64,000 bases of DNA from Hybos culiciformis (GCA_964007475.1 OZ023273.1:60159834-60223833), one strand, 5' to 3'. Positions 1 to 14,500 are shown, numbered from the stretch's first letter. Notes: generated by a model not told the origin, from the letters alone. Program-made: numbers and translations.

Positions 1-270
1 CGGGCACAATGAAGCCCTGTGGTCCTGGACGGTTGGATGCTCCTGACCAAAAAAATGTATCAGCACCTAAAATGTGACAAACATACACATACATATAATA
101 ATTCAATTAAAAAAAAATTAATATTATACCGTTTCCATCATAATTGAATCCAGTAATTAAAAATGTGTATTCATTGACAGCAAAAACTTCACCTGATACT
201 TGATGATGGTAAGAATTGAATTTTCCTATAAATTTTCCTCGGTATGGTCCTTCGTCATCTTCAGTTCTCG
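1..270 (-). CDS. Skeletor: Skeletor-like DM13-domain protein, two internal exons (partial)
   Basis: Two exons can be read on the minus strand. The first, 270-130, follows a TTTTTTAG acceptor and ends AACG|GTATAAT. The second starts at 66, after CACATTTTAG, and runs off the window at 1. Joined in phase (a Gly codon is split G|GT), they encode a typical DM13 domain start, with GPYRGKFIGKFNSYHHQVSG, then FNYDG, DTFFWSGASNRPGPQG and FIVP. DM13 domains are extracellular and possibly redox-active; in Skeletor-type proteins they are followed by DOMON and other domains, which would lie left of the window. Drosophila Skeletor is known as a spindle-matrix protein, while its longer isoforms carry DM13/DOMON. 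Exon 270-130 starts in phase 1, so at least one upstream exon with the start and signal peptide must lie to the right; I could not identify it. Another DM13 protein is possible but the wording is Skeletor-like. Confidence 0.78.
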
Positions 271-756
271 CTAAAAAAGTTTAGAAAAAATTTAATAACT
301 TTTAAATGAAAAATTATTATAGTCAAAAACTCCACGACTGACATCAAATTACTCTTACTACACAATTTTTTAAACAATAACCACTGTAAGATACTTTCTA
401 ACAACTGTAAGATACTTTATGAGCCAATAAAAGCAAAAATATAAATAAAATATACTCTTTAGTCTAAAGTTATACCTATTTTTTTTTAAATTAATCTTAA
501 CATTAGGATTAGATTATCGAACTTCACACTTATCATGTGCAGATAATAACGTATTATTTTTGTATTCTTAATCTTCTTCAACCTTATGGAGATTTCGTTT
601 TAAATTTAGAATTTTTATTTTTAATAAATTATTAATTATTCCTAGCTTACAGAAAGTAGTTGGCTTAAAAAAAAACTGTTTACATAGGAGCATGCATATA
701 TGTTCTTAATTTCTAACGTATTATAGGAAAATTATTGTTTTCTACGTACATTATAG
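271..756. other. Intron of the Skeletor-like gene, no recognisable feature
   Basis: AT-rich sequence upstream of the 130-270 exon. It must be intronic because that exon opens with a phase-1 acceptor. I see no further exon in it. Confidence 0.5.
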
Positions 757-1486
757 CATTGAGTAATAATATTTATAAGAGGGTCAGAATTCATACAAGT
801 AAATTTCAGAATTTTTTTTTTCAGATAACTCAAAAATGATGACAATATTTTCAATGTATTGAATAAAAATTTCATACTCAAATGTGTTTATTCTTAAAGG
901 TCGGTATTCAACTGAAGATAAAGTACAAGATAAATTTTATCTTGAAAAGGAACATTATTGAGTGAGATAAAAATTGACACCTAAACCTAAACTACCTAAA
1001 CAATTTTATTTTTATTTATATAATTTTACCAATATTATTTTATTTTATTTAATTAAATTAAACTATTATTTTAATTTTAATATTATTTTAGTTTTCTGAT
1101 TTTTGTTTGTTTTCTTCAAACAACAAACGTCAAATTCTTTTTACACGACCAAATGTCAAAATTTATCTTGAAAAGAATGTTCAAAACATTCTTTGCAAGA
1201 TAAATTTTTGAAATAAAATTTAAAATTTCCATTTATCTTCAGTTGGGTACCGATAAATTAAATTCACTCAACTAAAATTTATCTCAGATAAAATTTTATA
1301 TGAAAAAGTTGATTTTATCTCCAGTTGAATACCGACCTTAATACGCAATAATAAAAATAATAAAATTAAGAATAAACATATTTGAGTTAAAACGTTTAAC
1401 TCAATACATTCAAAATATTGTCATAATTTTTGAAAAAAATTTACTTGTATGAATTCTGTCCCTCTTATAAATATTATTACTCAATG
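757..1486. repeat. Large foldback (inverted repeat) enclosing a MITE
   Basis: The left arm starts CATTGAGTAATAATATTTAT and continues through AAGAGGGTCAGAATTCATAC to about 897. The same sequence returns inverted from about 1342 to 1486, with a few substitutions and a short AT-rich insertion near the inner end of the right arm. The arms flank a second, separate inverted-repeat element at 898-1338. It may be an older foldback that received an insertion near its centre, or a compound element. Confidence 0.7.
898..1338. mobile_element. Harbinger-like MITE, TSD TAA
   Basis: The terminal inverted repeats start AGGTCGGTATTCAACTG at 898 and end with the complement CAGTTGAATACCGACCT at 1338. They are flanked by direct TAA copies (895-897 and 1339-1341). 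A 3-bp TWA duplication is typical of PIF/Harbinger elements. The interior holds more internal repeats of a GATAAATTTTATCTTGA-type motif and no coding potential, so the copy is non-autonomous. The superfamily call rests only on the TSD and TIR. Confidence 0.62.
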
Positions 1487-4400
1487 ATTATAGTTAGCAG
1501 CAGAGATGAAAATATTCAAATACTTTTGTACTAAATACAATTTAATTATATTCGAAAAGAACTGAATACTGTTTTAAAAAAGGAATTGGATTTAATAAAG
1601 TACTGAATACAGAAAAATGTATTTGTATAATTGAAAAGTAATGAATAAAAAGTACAATTGTAATTAAAAATTAATGAATTCAAAGTAAATTTAATAGTTC
1701 TGAATATAAAGTATTAATTACTTTCATACATTTTATAAAATATTGCAGAAAAATAATAATTTTTATCCCAGGAAATTTTTATTTAAGATACCTAATGGGC
1801 AAGTTCTGTAATTGCAATTATTTGAAATTTTACAGCTATGATAGCTTGTACAATATTGTACATATACTTAATATAACTTTACTTAACTTTAAATAAAAAT
1901 CCAAGCTTTCTTAATATGTAGGTATATAAAAACATTCTAATTCGAATATGTTGTCTGATTTTGTATAACAAATCTTATTTTTTTGTAACAAATTCAACTA
2001 CATACATATATTATTCTAAACATTTTATCAAAAAAAAAATCAAGTTTGTGTTCTGGATTGCATTGAAATCTTTCTTTTTATATTTGTCTGCAAAACACCT
2101 TTGTCAATAAAAAAACTACAGCTCTCTAAATCGATTGTTTATTAAAGCAAATCGATGACGTCGTCTCCAAATTAACATAAACATTTGAGAGTGAAATTGA
2201 AAACAAGTATTAAAATATGTAAAATGTATGAATTGTAATGGCTTTGTTAATATAAATTATTTATCTGGTTCATTAAAATAATATAGGAATGAATTTTATT
2301 ATTTATTTTAAGCTATATCGATCAAAAAAAAAATGACTAGACAAGGTCACAAAATATGAATTAATATTAACACCAAAATATTTTTATGTTAAAAAATTTG
2401 TTCTAGAAATTTCGAAAAAAAATCATTGATCATTCGCGTCTATAGCCGTTTAGACTAAAGACTATTAATAAATTTCGTTCATTTTCATTGAAGCTAAAAC
2501 ATGAGATTCTCTGAGTGCGACTTTCAACTTTTCAACTGGCCAACGGGTTTGATGAAAAATTTTAGCTGTTTAAAAATTTTAACTGTTTAAAAATTTTTAT
2601 AGCCCAATAAAATAAAATTCGGTTTTTTTTTCTATCCATGATTCATTATTAATTTCATATGTTTCAATAAAGTTCTACTTGCTTGCATACGCGATAGGTA
2701 AGTTAATTGCAATTTCACCTTGACTTAAAATGGTGAATTAATAATAAATAATAAATGGTTTTGCAAAATTTGAATATTACAATATTGGGATTTTTATTAA
2801 TTTTTCTTTCTTATTTTAATTTGAAAGCCTTTCGACATTCATCATCTGTTGAATCCTCCTAATTCAGTTGCCACAATTAACTTTTTTTTTTGTAATACTT
2901 ATTTTAAATTATTTTTGAAACATTAATTATTAGGCTATTTTAATTGTGCATATTGAAGCTTTTGGTTTAATAATGTGTACAATAAGCTTTAAAAATTCTC
3001 GTGTAAAAGCGAAAGTAGAAAAAAATAATAATTACATTCAACATGGCTTAAAAAAAGTAAAAATATTTAATTTCATAAAAAAAAAGAAACTCTATTTTTC
3101 ATTTTTTTAGCAAACGAACTTTCAGAGATTTTATAAAGTTTTTAATTCTTGCAAAAAGTTTCTGTCTTATATTAGTCTTTTGTTTTTTTTTTTTTGTATG
3201 TGTTATTTTTTGTTTTCGTTTTCATTTCAGTTTTGCTTTTTGCTTAATTTTTTATTTTTTTTTATTTTGATAACAAAATTTTTAATATATACAGGTACAA
3301 CATTACAAACGCACACATTTAATCAATGACGTACAATTATATATATGTTTTCATTCATTGAAAGAAATTATAAATATATTTATTTTTATTTTATTTTTAG
3401 AAATTATTTATTTATTTTAATTTTTAATATAATTTACCTTCACAATTATTACAATAAAAATATAATAATAAAATAATTTTAAATTTCATTCCACTAATAT
3501 TATAATTAATTATTTATTATTTTTTTATTATATTTTTGGTAATACTATAAAATTAATCACACTATTCTTTAAGAAAAAAAATAAAATAAAAATTAAATGA
3601 AAATTTTCGATTGTGTGGCAATTTTTTATTCTTTTTTTTTCTTTGAATTTCTTTTTCACTATACTATCCAATTATTTGGTCAGTTTTTAACAGAATAAAA
3701 ATATAAAATTTATTAATTAAACGTGAATAAAACATTTAAAAAAAATTATAAATTTAAGTTATTTTTTTTTTTAATTCATATATAAAATTAATAATTTTTC
3801 ATAAAATTTTGTGTTTTTGTAAGAAAAATATATATTTATAATATATACAGGTAGGTACAACTTTAATAGCACAAAGACTAACCAATACTGAATGAATTTT
3901 TACATCATATGTACATTGTATTTTAAATATTTTTCTTTTAAATTTATTTTGCAGAAATATATAATTTAAAAAAAAATAGCAAGCATTGTTTAGCTATATG
4001 TACCAGCATGTGTATTTGGTGTAATTGTGGAAATTTTGTAATATATATAAATATGTGTATATTTACCATGAAATAGCTACGATCTGTGTGTAAAAGCTTG
4101 CAGTTTGGAATAAATTTTCAAGTTCTTGAAAAAAAAAACTTTGGATAGATATTGATGAAAATAATACAAAAATTTAATGAATAGTTACCTTCTATTGAAT
4201 TTTTAATTGTTGGATAAAACTTTATACTTATCAATTTAAGAAAAAAAAATTCTTTTTTTCTTGATAGTATGTTTGGAAAGTTTTTTCAAACGATTTCTCA
4301 GTGATAGAAGTATTTATAAAACTGCAACCAAAATAGTACCTAACTTGGCGTTTAAAGAAGAGTTTGCTTTTTTTAACTTTAATTAAAAATTTAAATGCCA

Positions 4401-4799
4401 ATGATTGGAAACTTTTTTTTACTTTAGTGTAGTAAGGATTTGTGACCTTTTTTTCAAATGCCGAAACATACATATGTACATCCAGTGCTGATATTCAGGC
4501 TGCGCACGTGTAGTACGGTCGTATCACTTGTTAAAATTTTCAAAGTACTACTGAAGTTGTAGATAATACATTTAGCCTTAGTTAAATAAGTAAAAGTAAT
4601 AGAATACAACGTTTCAGAAAACGATTTTTGAGAGTTTATTCATTGCAGATGTATAGAAGTTGAAAATCTTTTAAAAACTAAAAGAATTTTCAACGTCATA
4701 GATGCTAATTCTGCTGAATCAAAAAAAACTCAGCACCTTGAGTTATATCATAAACGAAATTGTTTACTAAATACAAAAACAAGAAAGAATTCAACGACA
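1487..4799. other. Gene-free AT-rich stretch
   Basis: I see only AT-rich sequence with many A and T runs. Short open frames such as the one at 4231-4473 are lysine/phenylalanine-rich products of base composition. An unrecognised upstream exon of the Skeletor-like gene could be hidden here. Confidence 0.5.
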
Positions 4800-5830
4800 A
4801 TTAGTTTAATTGGAAAATTGCTATAAGAGTTTGACGCTATGCCACAACGACATCATACGGCTTCGCCGATGACAGTAACTTGGTAGCATGTTACGATTTT
4901 ATTAATAGGAAATCAGCATCTTCAAATGCTGTTACTACAATTTTTTGCAAAGTAATATATATCACGACCTTTCCAAAATTTCACAATGGGGTCTTCTCAA
5001 CAGAGTTGAGTTTAACGCATCCAAAACTCAGTGCTGACTAATTTCTAGAAAGCTGTCAGCTTTTGATCCCCAATTTTCTTTTCAAGGCGAAAGTATTGGT
5101 AAATCTGGGAGACTTGACATTTTGGGCTCGAAAATAAGTTCCGATCAAAGTTCGAAAGTCCATATTTTCGAAACTGCAAAAAACGCAGCGAAATGTCTTG
5201 GTTTTCTAAAAAGATGTAAACAATACTTTTCCCCCTCTGATCTCTCAAATATTTACAAATCCTACATACGACCGAAATTAGAATACAATTCGCATATGGG
5301 CCTAAAACCCATCTTGAGTACCTGGACAAAGTTCAGAGAAGGGCTATTAGATTTATCGATAATCACCAAACCACCAGCTCATTAACTTCACTCAATAACC
5401 GTCGTAATGTAGGTTCACTTTCCATTTCTACAAATACCTTGTTGAAACGGATACGTGTTCCCTGGAAGTAAAGGCCCTACTTCCTCTACTTCAAGTATTT
5501 TCGCCTCAAACACGTACCGCCTCAACGTAACACTCATATTTCGTCAAAATTCGCAGATGTGATAGAACGAGCTTCGGAGATTCGTTTTCAATTCGCACAT
5601 CGAGAATGTGGAATGCTCTCCCATCAAAATTGTTCCCGACAGCTGGCGACGCTTGATTTACAACTTGCGTCGCTTTAAGAAGAGTGTAAATGATTACCTA
5701 CTGACTGCCCCACTTTTTAATCCCGTCTAAACTTCCTGTCCTCATTACCAAATCCATACTACTTATAGTATAAAAGATATCCCACCTAGTGATTTGGTAA
5801 CTTTAATAAACCAAAAAAAGAAAAAAAAGT
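4800..5830 (+). pseudogene. Degenerate LINE (non-LTR retrotransposon) 3' fragment
   Basis: The forward strand carries the remains of a LINE reverse transcriptase. At about 4856 a frame reads YGFADDSNL, the catalytic YxDD-type box (FADD variant). About 180 bp downstream comes a stop. At 5122-5385 another frame encodes the thumb-side block, with KISSDQSSKVHI, AAKCLGFLKRCKQYF and YIRPKLEYNSH, typical of jockey/I-group elements. Further 3', in shifting frames, are fragments such as RRAIRFIDN and, near 5600, a piece like the usual C-terminal W-NSLP region. The copy ends at about 5810 in an AAACCAAAAAAAG-type A-rich tail. Several stops and frame changes, and a missing 5' end (endonuclease and most of RT), mean it is dead and 5'-truncated as LINE insertions usually are. 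Confidence 0.75.
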
Positions 5831-8800
5831 AATACACGCTCAAAAATAAATATTTAATATTAAATTGTTTTTTATTCCATGACCGTAAGTAATATAAATA
5901 TACTTATTCTTTTGTGTATCTCAAATTTGGAATGTTACCACTGTGTACAGCAGTATTTTACTTAATTTTCGAAATTACGCGTTAATTTTTGGCGAGATAT
6001 CTTTCTACCATGAAGATGACAAACGTGGAATGCTTCTAATCATAACGTACGAAAAATATATCAAAATGATGATGAAGCTTATTCACCCATACATCACATT
6101 TGTTCGATCGATTAATATTTTGATTTCCTACACATAAATTTAAGCTACAAACATATTCGATATTATAAAATATAGAACTCTTCTTTATTTGTGGTCGTTG
6201 ACCTTTAGATTTAGATTATTTCGTTTACTCTAAAAATTGGATTGACTGAAATCCAGATATCCAGCATGACATTATCTTTTTATCATTAGGTTCTTTTTGT
6301 GTGAGTGTTTTTTTATTTAAAAAAAAATACAATTATTTTCATGTTTATTTATTTAAAATTTTTTTCAGTTTTTACATTTTGTTAAATTTATAACTTAAAC
6401 TTTATGTTTTTTTTTTTTTATTATTATTTTCGAAAGCCTTTTTATGAACTAAACTTAATGAAAATATAGTTTTATTTTGTTATAAAAAAAATAATGATAA
6501 TATTTTGGAAATAGAATTTTATTAAAATGTATTATGGCATTTCTAAAGAAGATTCGTTATAAAAAAAAAATAATAATATCGCCAAAAAAAAAAGCATCTT
6601 CTAATTGTGTTGGGTTTAAAATTACTCAAAAAAATAAATTCAAATATTAAAAATAAAAATATTTGCAATTTTTCATTATTATTATTATTCGAAGAAATTT
6701 TTTATTTTATTTCATAAAAACAACAAAAACAACTTAAGTACATTTTTTTTGTTTATTAATCAATAAAATAGTTATTAAAAAAATAAATTTCTGGAAAGAG
6801 ACTCATAATATGTAGTTCTAATAGTTAATTTTCAAATTAACTTTTACGAGAAGAAAAAAGTCGAAGAAAAAGTTTATTGCTGTTTAGTTTTTATTATTAG
6901 CACAAAACAAAATTGCATTCTCTTAATTTTTTAATCTTAATCAAATAAGTTAGGTAAGTATACAAGTATAATGCAGGTATAAGTTTATAAACAAAAATAA
7001 AAAATCCGAAATAAATAATTATTATAAAAATTAAGTTAAAAAAAATAATGAAATAAATGAATAAAAAAAAAAATCTTTCAAGAATTTTATTTTATTATTT
7101 AAACTTTTCTAAAACAATTTTTCATTTAAATGAGGAATAAATATTCTAAAATATTTTTCACAATTGTACAAATTATGTCATTTTAAAGTAGGAAAAATAA
7201 TAATAAGATAATAATTGATTGATTTCTTACGTGTGTTTCTTACATTAAAAACTTAATTTTAGGCCAATAATAATATAAAAGGTTTTGTAAATTTATAAAA
7301 TATTCAAAAAAAAAAAAAAAAAAATTTTATAATCATATTGAGCATAATATAAAAAGAAAAACATTAACTTTTATGCAACTTTCAAAATAAAGGACTTAAT
7401 TATTATATTATTATTCATTCATTCAATAATTAAAAAAAAAATATAATTTATTTAAAAATTCATTCAGAAATAAGAATTTATTTATAATAAAGTGATTAAA
7501 ATTTTTAATCCATAATTTAATAGAGTCAAACTTTCCAGTAACATAAGTTTTTATAAAAAATATTTATAAAATTAAAATTTTGACGTTCCGAGACAGAATT
7601 ATAGAACTATAATTTATCATATTCTCTTTTTAATGTTAATTCGTTCAAAATCGACAAAATAAATTTAATTTTTTAATTGCAAATATTTTTTTTATATACA
7701 TATATATTGATTTTAATATTTTTTTAGCCATTTAAATATTATTGGGATGAAACTTATGATTTTTAATGTTATTAAATTTCTTATGTTAAAATATTATAAC
7801 AACAATTTGGGGGAAGAGGACGCACAAAAAGTTTAAAATTATCGACAATTTGTGCCCAATTTATTTATTAACTGTGAACTTCTAACTTCTCTGTTGTATA
7901 AGATGTCATAATATCCCTTTATTGTTTTATAAAATTTTCAATTTAATTATGCACCGAAATAATTAATTAGAAATGACAGAATATTAAATGTGCATAAATG
8001 ATTCAGAAATCATGAATTAAATCGACTTATTTGATTTTGATTCAACACTTCTTAATCATAAAATTTCGTTTGAAGGAAATTTCTATTTTTGAAAGGAATG
8101 GAATTTCACCTACACTCAATTTAATTTGAACCAAAAAAATTTGGCAAGCGAATGAAATTAATTTTAACTTCACGTCTTTCCCTTATGAAAAATATAAAAA
8201 AATTTCAAAATGTCGCTACCATTTATTATACTTGTAGAAGCTAGCTTTTATTATTTATTATAGTAATCATTTTTGATGAAATATTTGGTTTTTCGAGAAC
8301 CGATGTATGTGAAATATAAATCATTTAATTTTTCACCATTTGACGAATGGTAATAAATTTTAAGGGTTAGCTATGATGAGGGTGCGTTAATTAATTTTTC
8401 TCAGTGCTTATTGAGCATTGAAAAATTTAAGGATTAAATTTCTCTTCAACTTTGCTTACGTAAATTTGAATTTTATGAAACGAAATAGAACCTAATAACA
8501 TTTTAAACAAGTAAATCGAAAATAAAGACACAAAAAACAATAACAATATCGACTGGTAAAATTTTGGTGCTTATAAAATTTTTAGCTTTGCTTTTTTCGA
8601 AATTCGAATAAGTGCGTGTTATTCTTTAATTTTCATAAATATAATTATAATTTTATTAAGGCTTAATTAAGGGGAAGTTAGTAGAAGTTTTTATAGCGTA
8701 ACAAAATTTTTATGAGAAAAGGATCCAGTGTTCTACATATTTCTCTAATAAAACTAAGTTTTTACGATTCAAGTACACTTTGTCTGGATCAACTTGGATG

Positions 8801-11468
8801 CTCTTTTTGATCGCGTAAACAGGATGTCAAAGTCAACTTGGATTAAATTATTTGGATAATTTTCTAATCTTTAATTTGCCTGCATGAAGGACACTGAAAG
8901 ACACAAAAAAATAATTCAATTGCTATGTATAAAGTATAAACAATTTAAAATTTTATCAGCACCAAAAAAATGTCACATATGAGCTATAAAACAGTTAAAT
9001 CGATTAAAATCATTTTAAAAAACATTGACCTTAGTATTCAGCATATTTTTTTTATATATTAAAAAAAATAATATTATTTCATGTTTTATAATGACCTATA
9101 TCCGAAAAGAACATTGGACTTTTTTAATCCGAGGTGTTGATTTTTAAATAACAAATAATTTCAAATGCAGTTAATCAATTTGATGTGTGAATAGCCCATA
9201 TGTTAAATAATACATTTACTTGTACAATGTATACATATATTACATATATATACATACATTGATTAAAATAAATAAAAATCTAAATTAATTTTATGCTATT
9301 TGCTAATAAAAAAAAAATTCATTTTGTTTCTATTTCTTAAATTTAATAATTTATAATATATGCATTTGTTTTTTTTTATTTTTTTTTTTTAATATATAAA
9401 TTATTAATTCTGCCTATTTGTCTAAAAAAAATATTTTGTATTTTTTATATATTTATTTTTGTTAAGTAATTTTTTTCACATTTTTTTTTTTAAGGTTTTT
9501 TTTTTACTTTATGCTTCATTTTTCATATTTTTTTTTTTTATATATATAAAAAAGAAAAAAAAAAAAATAATAATTTTGTTTACTTAAAAAAATTATTATG
9601 TACTATTATGAAAAAAAAAAAAAAATTATCTCTAATTATTCTTAAAAATAATCATTCATTAATTTTTATTAATGCTTTGAAGCTGATTGATATAACAAAA
9701 AAAAAAATCAGAATGTACATACTGTTAATTTTTTATTTGTGATCACATAAACAAAAAAACGTTCCCAATTGTAAAAAAAAAATTGTTTTTGCAGACAGCA
9801 ATTGAAATTTCAAGCGAAATATTGAAAAAAGTTGCAGATTGAATTAAAAACAATATATACCTACTTCTCATTTTCGAATAATGCTATTCGAAAAACATCA
9901 ATGTTTCTTGAAAATTCAATTGTTATAAATTTTGAGACTACCCCGAAACAGAATTTTTGTTTTTACGATTTTAATGAATAATTTTAGCAATTGATGAATT
10001 CATAACCGAAAATCAACAAAAGTACCGAATTTATTTTAAATTTCGATTATATGTAAATTATATTCGTCTTTTCGAAAATCAAACAAAATAATATAAGAAC
10101 CAGAAAAAAAATTTCATTTCAGACAAAAAAAAAAAAAACAAACGTTAGTGTTGAAAAATTATTTTACACATAAGTTTGAAAAGCAAAATTTTTTTTTTTC
10201 CTAGGAAGAATTATTTTTTTCTAAGTATATAAATTTTTATAAAATAAATGTGGTATTGTTTTATTTAAAAGTGCCAGATTGTAGATAGTACATACTTAGA
10301 TTTTTATGAAACAAAATTTTCTAATAGCAAATTTTTTTTTTTATCTTGACATAGGACACCAATCCTACGAATTAAGTGTTTTAATGGCTGTAACTGGTTT
10401 GTTATCAAAAATATTTTATATTATTTATTTGCGTATCATTTCTTTGTGATATATTTATCACAAAAATTTAGCTTCCAATTCACTCCCGTCTTTTTTAGCT
10501 CAGTCGATTTAAAAAAAAAAACTATTCGTCGCAGTCTTTTGTTATTTATTAAAAAAAAAATAAAATAAAAATTCAAAATAAAAAACGATAATTTGTATCA
10601 TTATTATATTAATTAAAAACTTTCGATTTTATTAAATTTTAAATATAATTCTATTTATATTCTTTCAAATGTTGTTATAAAATTTCTTCGAAAAAAAATT
10701 CAGTAAAAAAAAATATTCAGATAAATTATGCCCTGTGTATTGGATACATCTCACTTGCAGCTTACAATAAAAGCATAGTATTAATGGATTTGCAAATGGA
10801 AAATACTTCGTCGCTTTTTTTGCAATTTGTAATTTTTTTTAATTGAAGTAATTTTAATAAAGCCTCGAAACTTAATTTTGTTAACATAAGTAAATGCCGT
10901 TAGTAAGAAAGTTAATATTCAAAATTTTTTTTACAATTTTTCTAAAACTTTAAAAATTTTTTTTTTTGTCCATGCATCCTTTTATCATTTACATTCATCT
11001 TATTTGTACTCTCCCATCAAATATTACTTTCTTCACTTAAAAATTTGTCATATAACGTTGATTTTTAATAATGAATTAGGACACAAGGTAAAAATAAATA
11101 CGAAAATAGGCGATAAGTAAAAATTATTATTATAATTTGAAAAATATGTGAAATGGTAAAGTCTACGTTTACTTTTTTTCATATGAACGATATAAAATTT
11201 TATCTCTTTAGATAATGTAATTTTTTTTTTTTTTAAATATGAAAATGACGTTTAGTTTGATTCTTAATAAAAGAACACTTTTAAACTTTTCTTTAAGTTA
11301 TCAATGAAAATTTTAATTCCTACTTAAATGTAGTAATTTATCGATAAATTAGGGTCTTTATTACTTCAAATATATTTATATTCATAAACGCAATTTTCGG
11401 CCGTCTAAACTCAAACCACAACTAATAGTTAAAATATGTAAGAATATGCGTATAATTTTATTGAAAGA
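5831..11468. other. Gene-free AT-rich stretch
   Basis: About 5.6 kb of AT-rich DNA with many homopolymer runs, for example around 7310, 9480-9620 and 10120. No exon, RNA gene or bounded repeat could be supported. It probably includes the intergenic space between the Skeletor-like gene and twins, or a Skeletor intron. Confidence 0.5.
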
Positions 11469-11499
11469 TTTATTTCACTTAATTAAAAAACCATTTATT
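11469..11499 (-). terminator. Candidate poly(A) signals of twins
   Basis: Two AATAAA hexamers on the minus strand (11499-11494 and 11474-11469) lie 80-110 nt after the twins stop codon at 11578. In DNA this AT-rich such hexamers are frequent, so the true end may be elsewhere. Confidence 0.35.
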
Positions 11500-11577
11500 T
11501 CTAAACTGGAAAAGTAAGTGATAGAAAAGAAATTTCATCATTATTATTGTTATTTTAAGAAGACTCATTCTTCGGGG

Positions 11578-14500
11578 CTAAAATCTGTCTTGAAATATGA
11601 ATAAATTATTTGTAGCTGCAACTGCAATTATATTTTCTAGTGGGTGCCAGGCCGTATGTAAAATTTTTTTATTGAAATCCAAACAATCTACACTAATTTC
11701 ATCTTTTTTTCTTTTACCGCCCGTACAAACTTTCCTGGGTTTCAATATTGTTTTTGGCTTAATAATATCTCTTGAAGCTTCAAGCGTAACATCCTTCTTT
11801 GAATTACGATCAAAAACTCTGAAAAAATTGTTATAACTTCCAGTCATAATTGATGTATCTGTTCCATTCCAACAACATTCGAATTTGTCAAAAATGCAAT
11901 CGTTTTCATACAATGAGCAAAGTTTAGCACGCAAATATTCGTGTACCTAAAAAATAAAATTATAATCAAAACGGTGTAATTAAATATATTTACCTATATA
12001 TATATATAACATAAAAGTGAATATAAAATAAATGTTGCACTTTTTTTTTTTAAATTAGTTTTTTTATATTGAAAATAAGTTATTTACCGGGTAAGATTCA
12101 ATAGGTTTCGTTTCCATGTGTAAATCCCAAACTTTTATGCTCAAATAATCTCTAGAGATCATATAGCGACCAGAATTACTTAATTTAACATCACTAATAG
12201 AACTTATGATTTCACTGAAAAAGCTCCTATTAGTTGGATTTTCTGGCTCTTCAAATTGTTTTGAATGACGATCACACAATGCTGATGATCTCATATCACA
12301 TAAACGTATTGTGCCTTTACTACTTGAATATACGAAAACATTACAATCATGCGGATGAAATTCTGCTGCTGTTATAACTTCAGTTAATTCTTCCATATTA
12401 GTTGGTTTAATATCGACAATATTGAAACATTGATCGGTTACTTCTAAATTCCATAAATTAATACGTAAATCGTCAGCTGACAAATATGTTTCTAAATCAG
12501 AATTCACAGATATTGAATTAATATGGTAAGTATGTGCATTTGCAAAAATACGACGCGGTGATGCTTCAACCATCAGTGCAATTTGCTTAATTGAAGGAAC
12601 TCGTAATGATGTTATATTATTTGGATCACGTTGTATACCATTTTCTTCCTTGGTATTATAGCCCTCGAATGCCTTATCACGTTCGGAAACTTTCCATAAT
12701 TTAATCGTTTTATCATTTGTTGATAATAAAAAATGTGCTGGGTTTTTTCGGCGCAACCATCTTATTTTATTGATTTTTTCTTCAATTTCTAATGATTTAA
12801 GGTAATCAAATTCTGGCTCGTGCGATTGGAAAGTAGAATAAACATTATATTCACCACGTTTTGGTATAGAAGACTTCGAAGATGGATCCCTCTGAAATAA
12901 TTAAAAGCTTAAGACTGAACAAATTTAATTTTATTTAAAGCTCTCATATCCCTAACATAAATAAAATCATAATATTTTCGTTAGATAAATTACATTTCAG
13001 AAGTAAGTTGATAATAAATGAGTTTATATAATATAATATGTACGATTTTAATCTCTATTCAATCTCTACTACATTCTAAAAAGAATTATAAAATAAATTT
13101 GTTATTATTTCAGGTGGGTCGATCTTACCTAATTTAAAAATTTAGAGAGGATTTGATTGACTTTGCAAATTTTAGCTGATCTATTTTTCTTTTTAACCCA
13201 TATATTTTAATACATATTTCAAAATTGCCGTCTATTAACATATAAAATAATAATATTTTTTCTAGTGATTCTGAAGACATATTATATGCTCATATTGTGC
13301 CAAAGTGTCACCCTTTAACAGAGTATTTTATGTCTAATAAATTTTGTGAAAATATTTTTTACCTGGAAGATTACAACTCGCCCTCCTTTATCACCTGTAG
13401 CCAGAAGCTCTCCGTCATGGTTGAATTCAACGCATGAAATAATATCAGCATCGGTGACATCGTCATCTAAAGCTCCTTTGATCTGTGAAAAGCACCAGGA
13501 TGTATCGCCATTACCTGAAAGTTTAATTGAAATATTAATCATTAATGAATTTAAAGGTTTTTGACGGATCACGTTCACTTAGTCTCGAAACGACGATACT
13601 TATGTGTTTTTTTCCCTTATTTAAGATTTTTAAGATAATTTGGCTAACCCGAAAGTAAGTAGGTAGGTACCTGCAAGATTTATGCGTTGTTTATAGCTAA
13701 TTTACCTATCTGAAAAAATGGTGCCGTAAAAATCGTTTTTCTATGTTATTATTCTATTTATATTTAAGCAAATTTACTGAAAATGAAGATATTAATTTTA
13801 TCTATTTTTCGTAAAAAGAATTTTTTAAAAATATTTTCAAATAACTAAGAAAATTGAATTTTTTTTTTTTTTTGATATCTGAAAAATTTCATTACTTCAC
13901 AAAATTATTTTTTTGTTTCTTTTTCATTACGTTTCCTACCTATCATAATATTTTTTTACGATACCTTTCCTGTCAAAAATATTTTTTTTGTTTTTTTTTT
14001 ATATTTTTTGCATTTGATTTTTTATGCCTTGAGCACAGCTAATACCGCAAAGCAATTTTGAGCTACCGTAAAAACCGATTTTCTGCGTTATTTCTTATTT
14101 ATTTTAAATAAAAATTATGAAAAACGAAAGATATTAATTTTATTGATTTTTTGTAAAAAGAATTTCTTAATAGTTATTATTTCATAATTAATTGGAAAAC
14201 TGAATTTATTTTTTTTTTGCTCCAGAAAGAATTGACTACGTCACAAAATAATTTTTTTGTTTCTTTTTCACAGCGTTTCTTTTGCATCAAATTTGGTTTT
14301 GCTGCATTTTTCTGTCACAATCATATTATAAAAAAAACAAAAGCTGTTGTTTGCAGTTGATTTTTTTGCTTTCAGATAAAATTAGCTGTGAACAGGTTTC
14401 CGGAACGTTCCTTCAAAAATTGCTTTGCGGTATTAGCTGTGCTCAAGGCATTACTTTCAGATAAAATTAGCTGTGAATAGGTTTCCGGAACATTCCTCCA

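Noticed and set aside
5045..5329. 94-codon minus-strand frame
   Set aside because: It is the antisense shadow of the LINE reverse transcriptase remnant on the plus strand.
11597..11836. 79-codon plus-strand frame
   Set aside because: Antisense shadow of the last twins exon.
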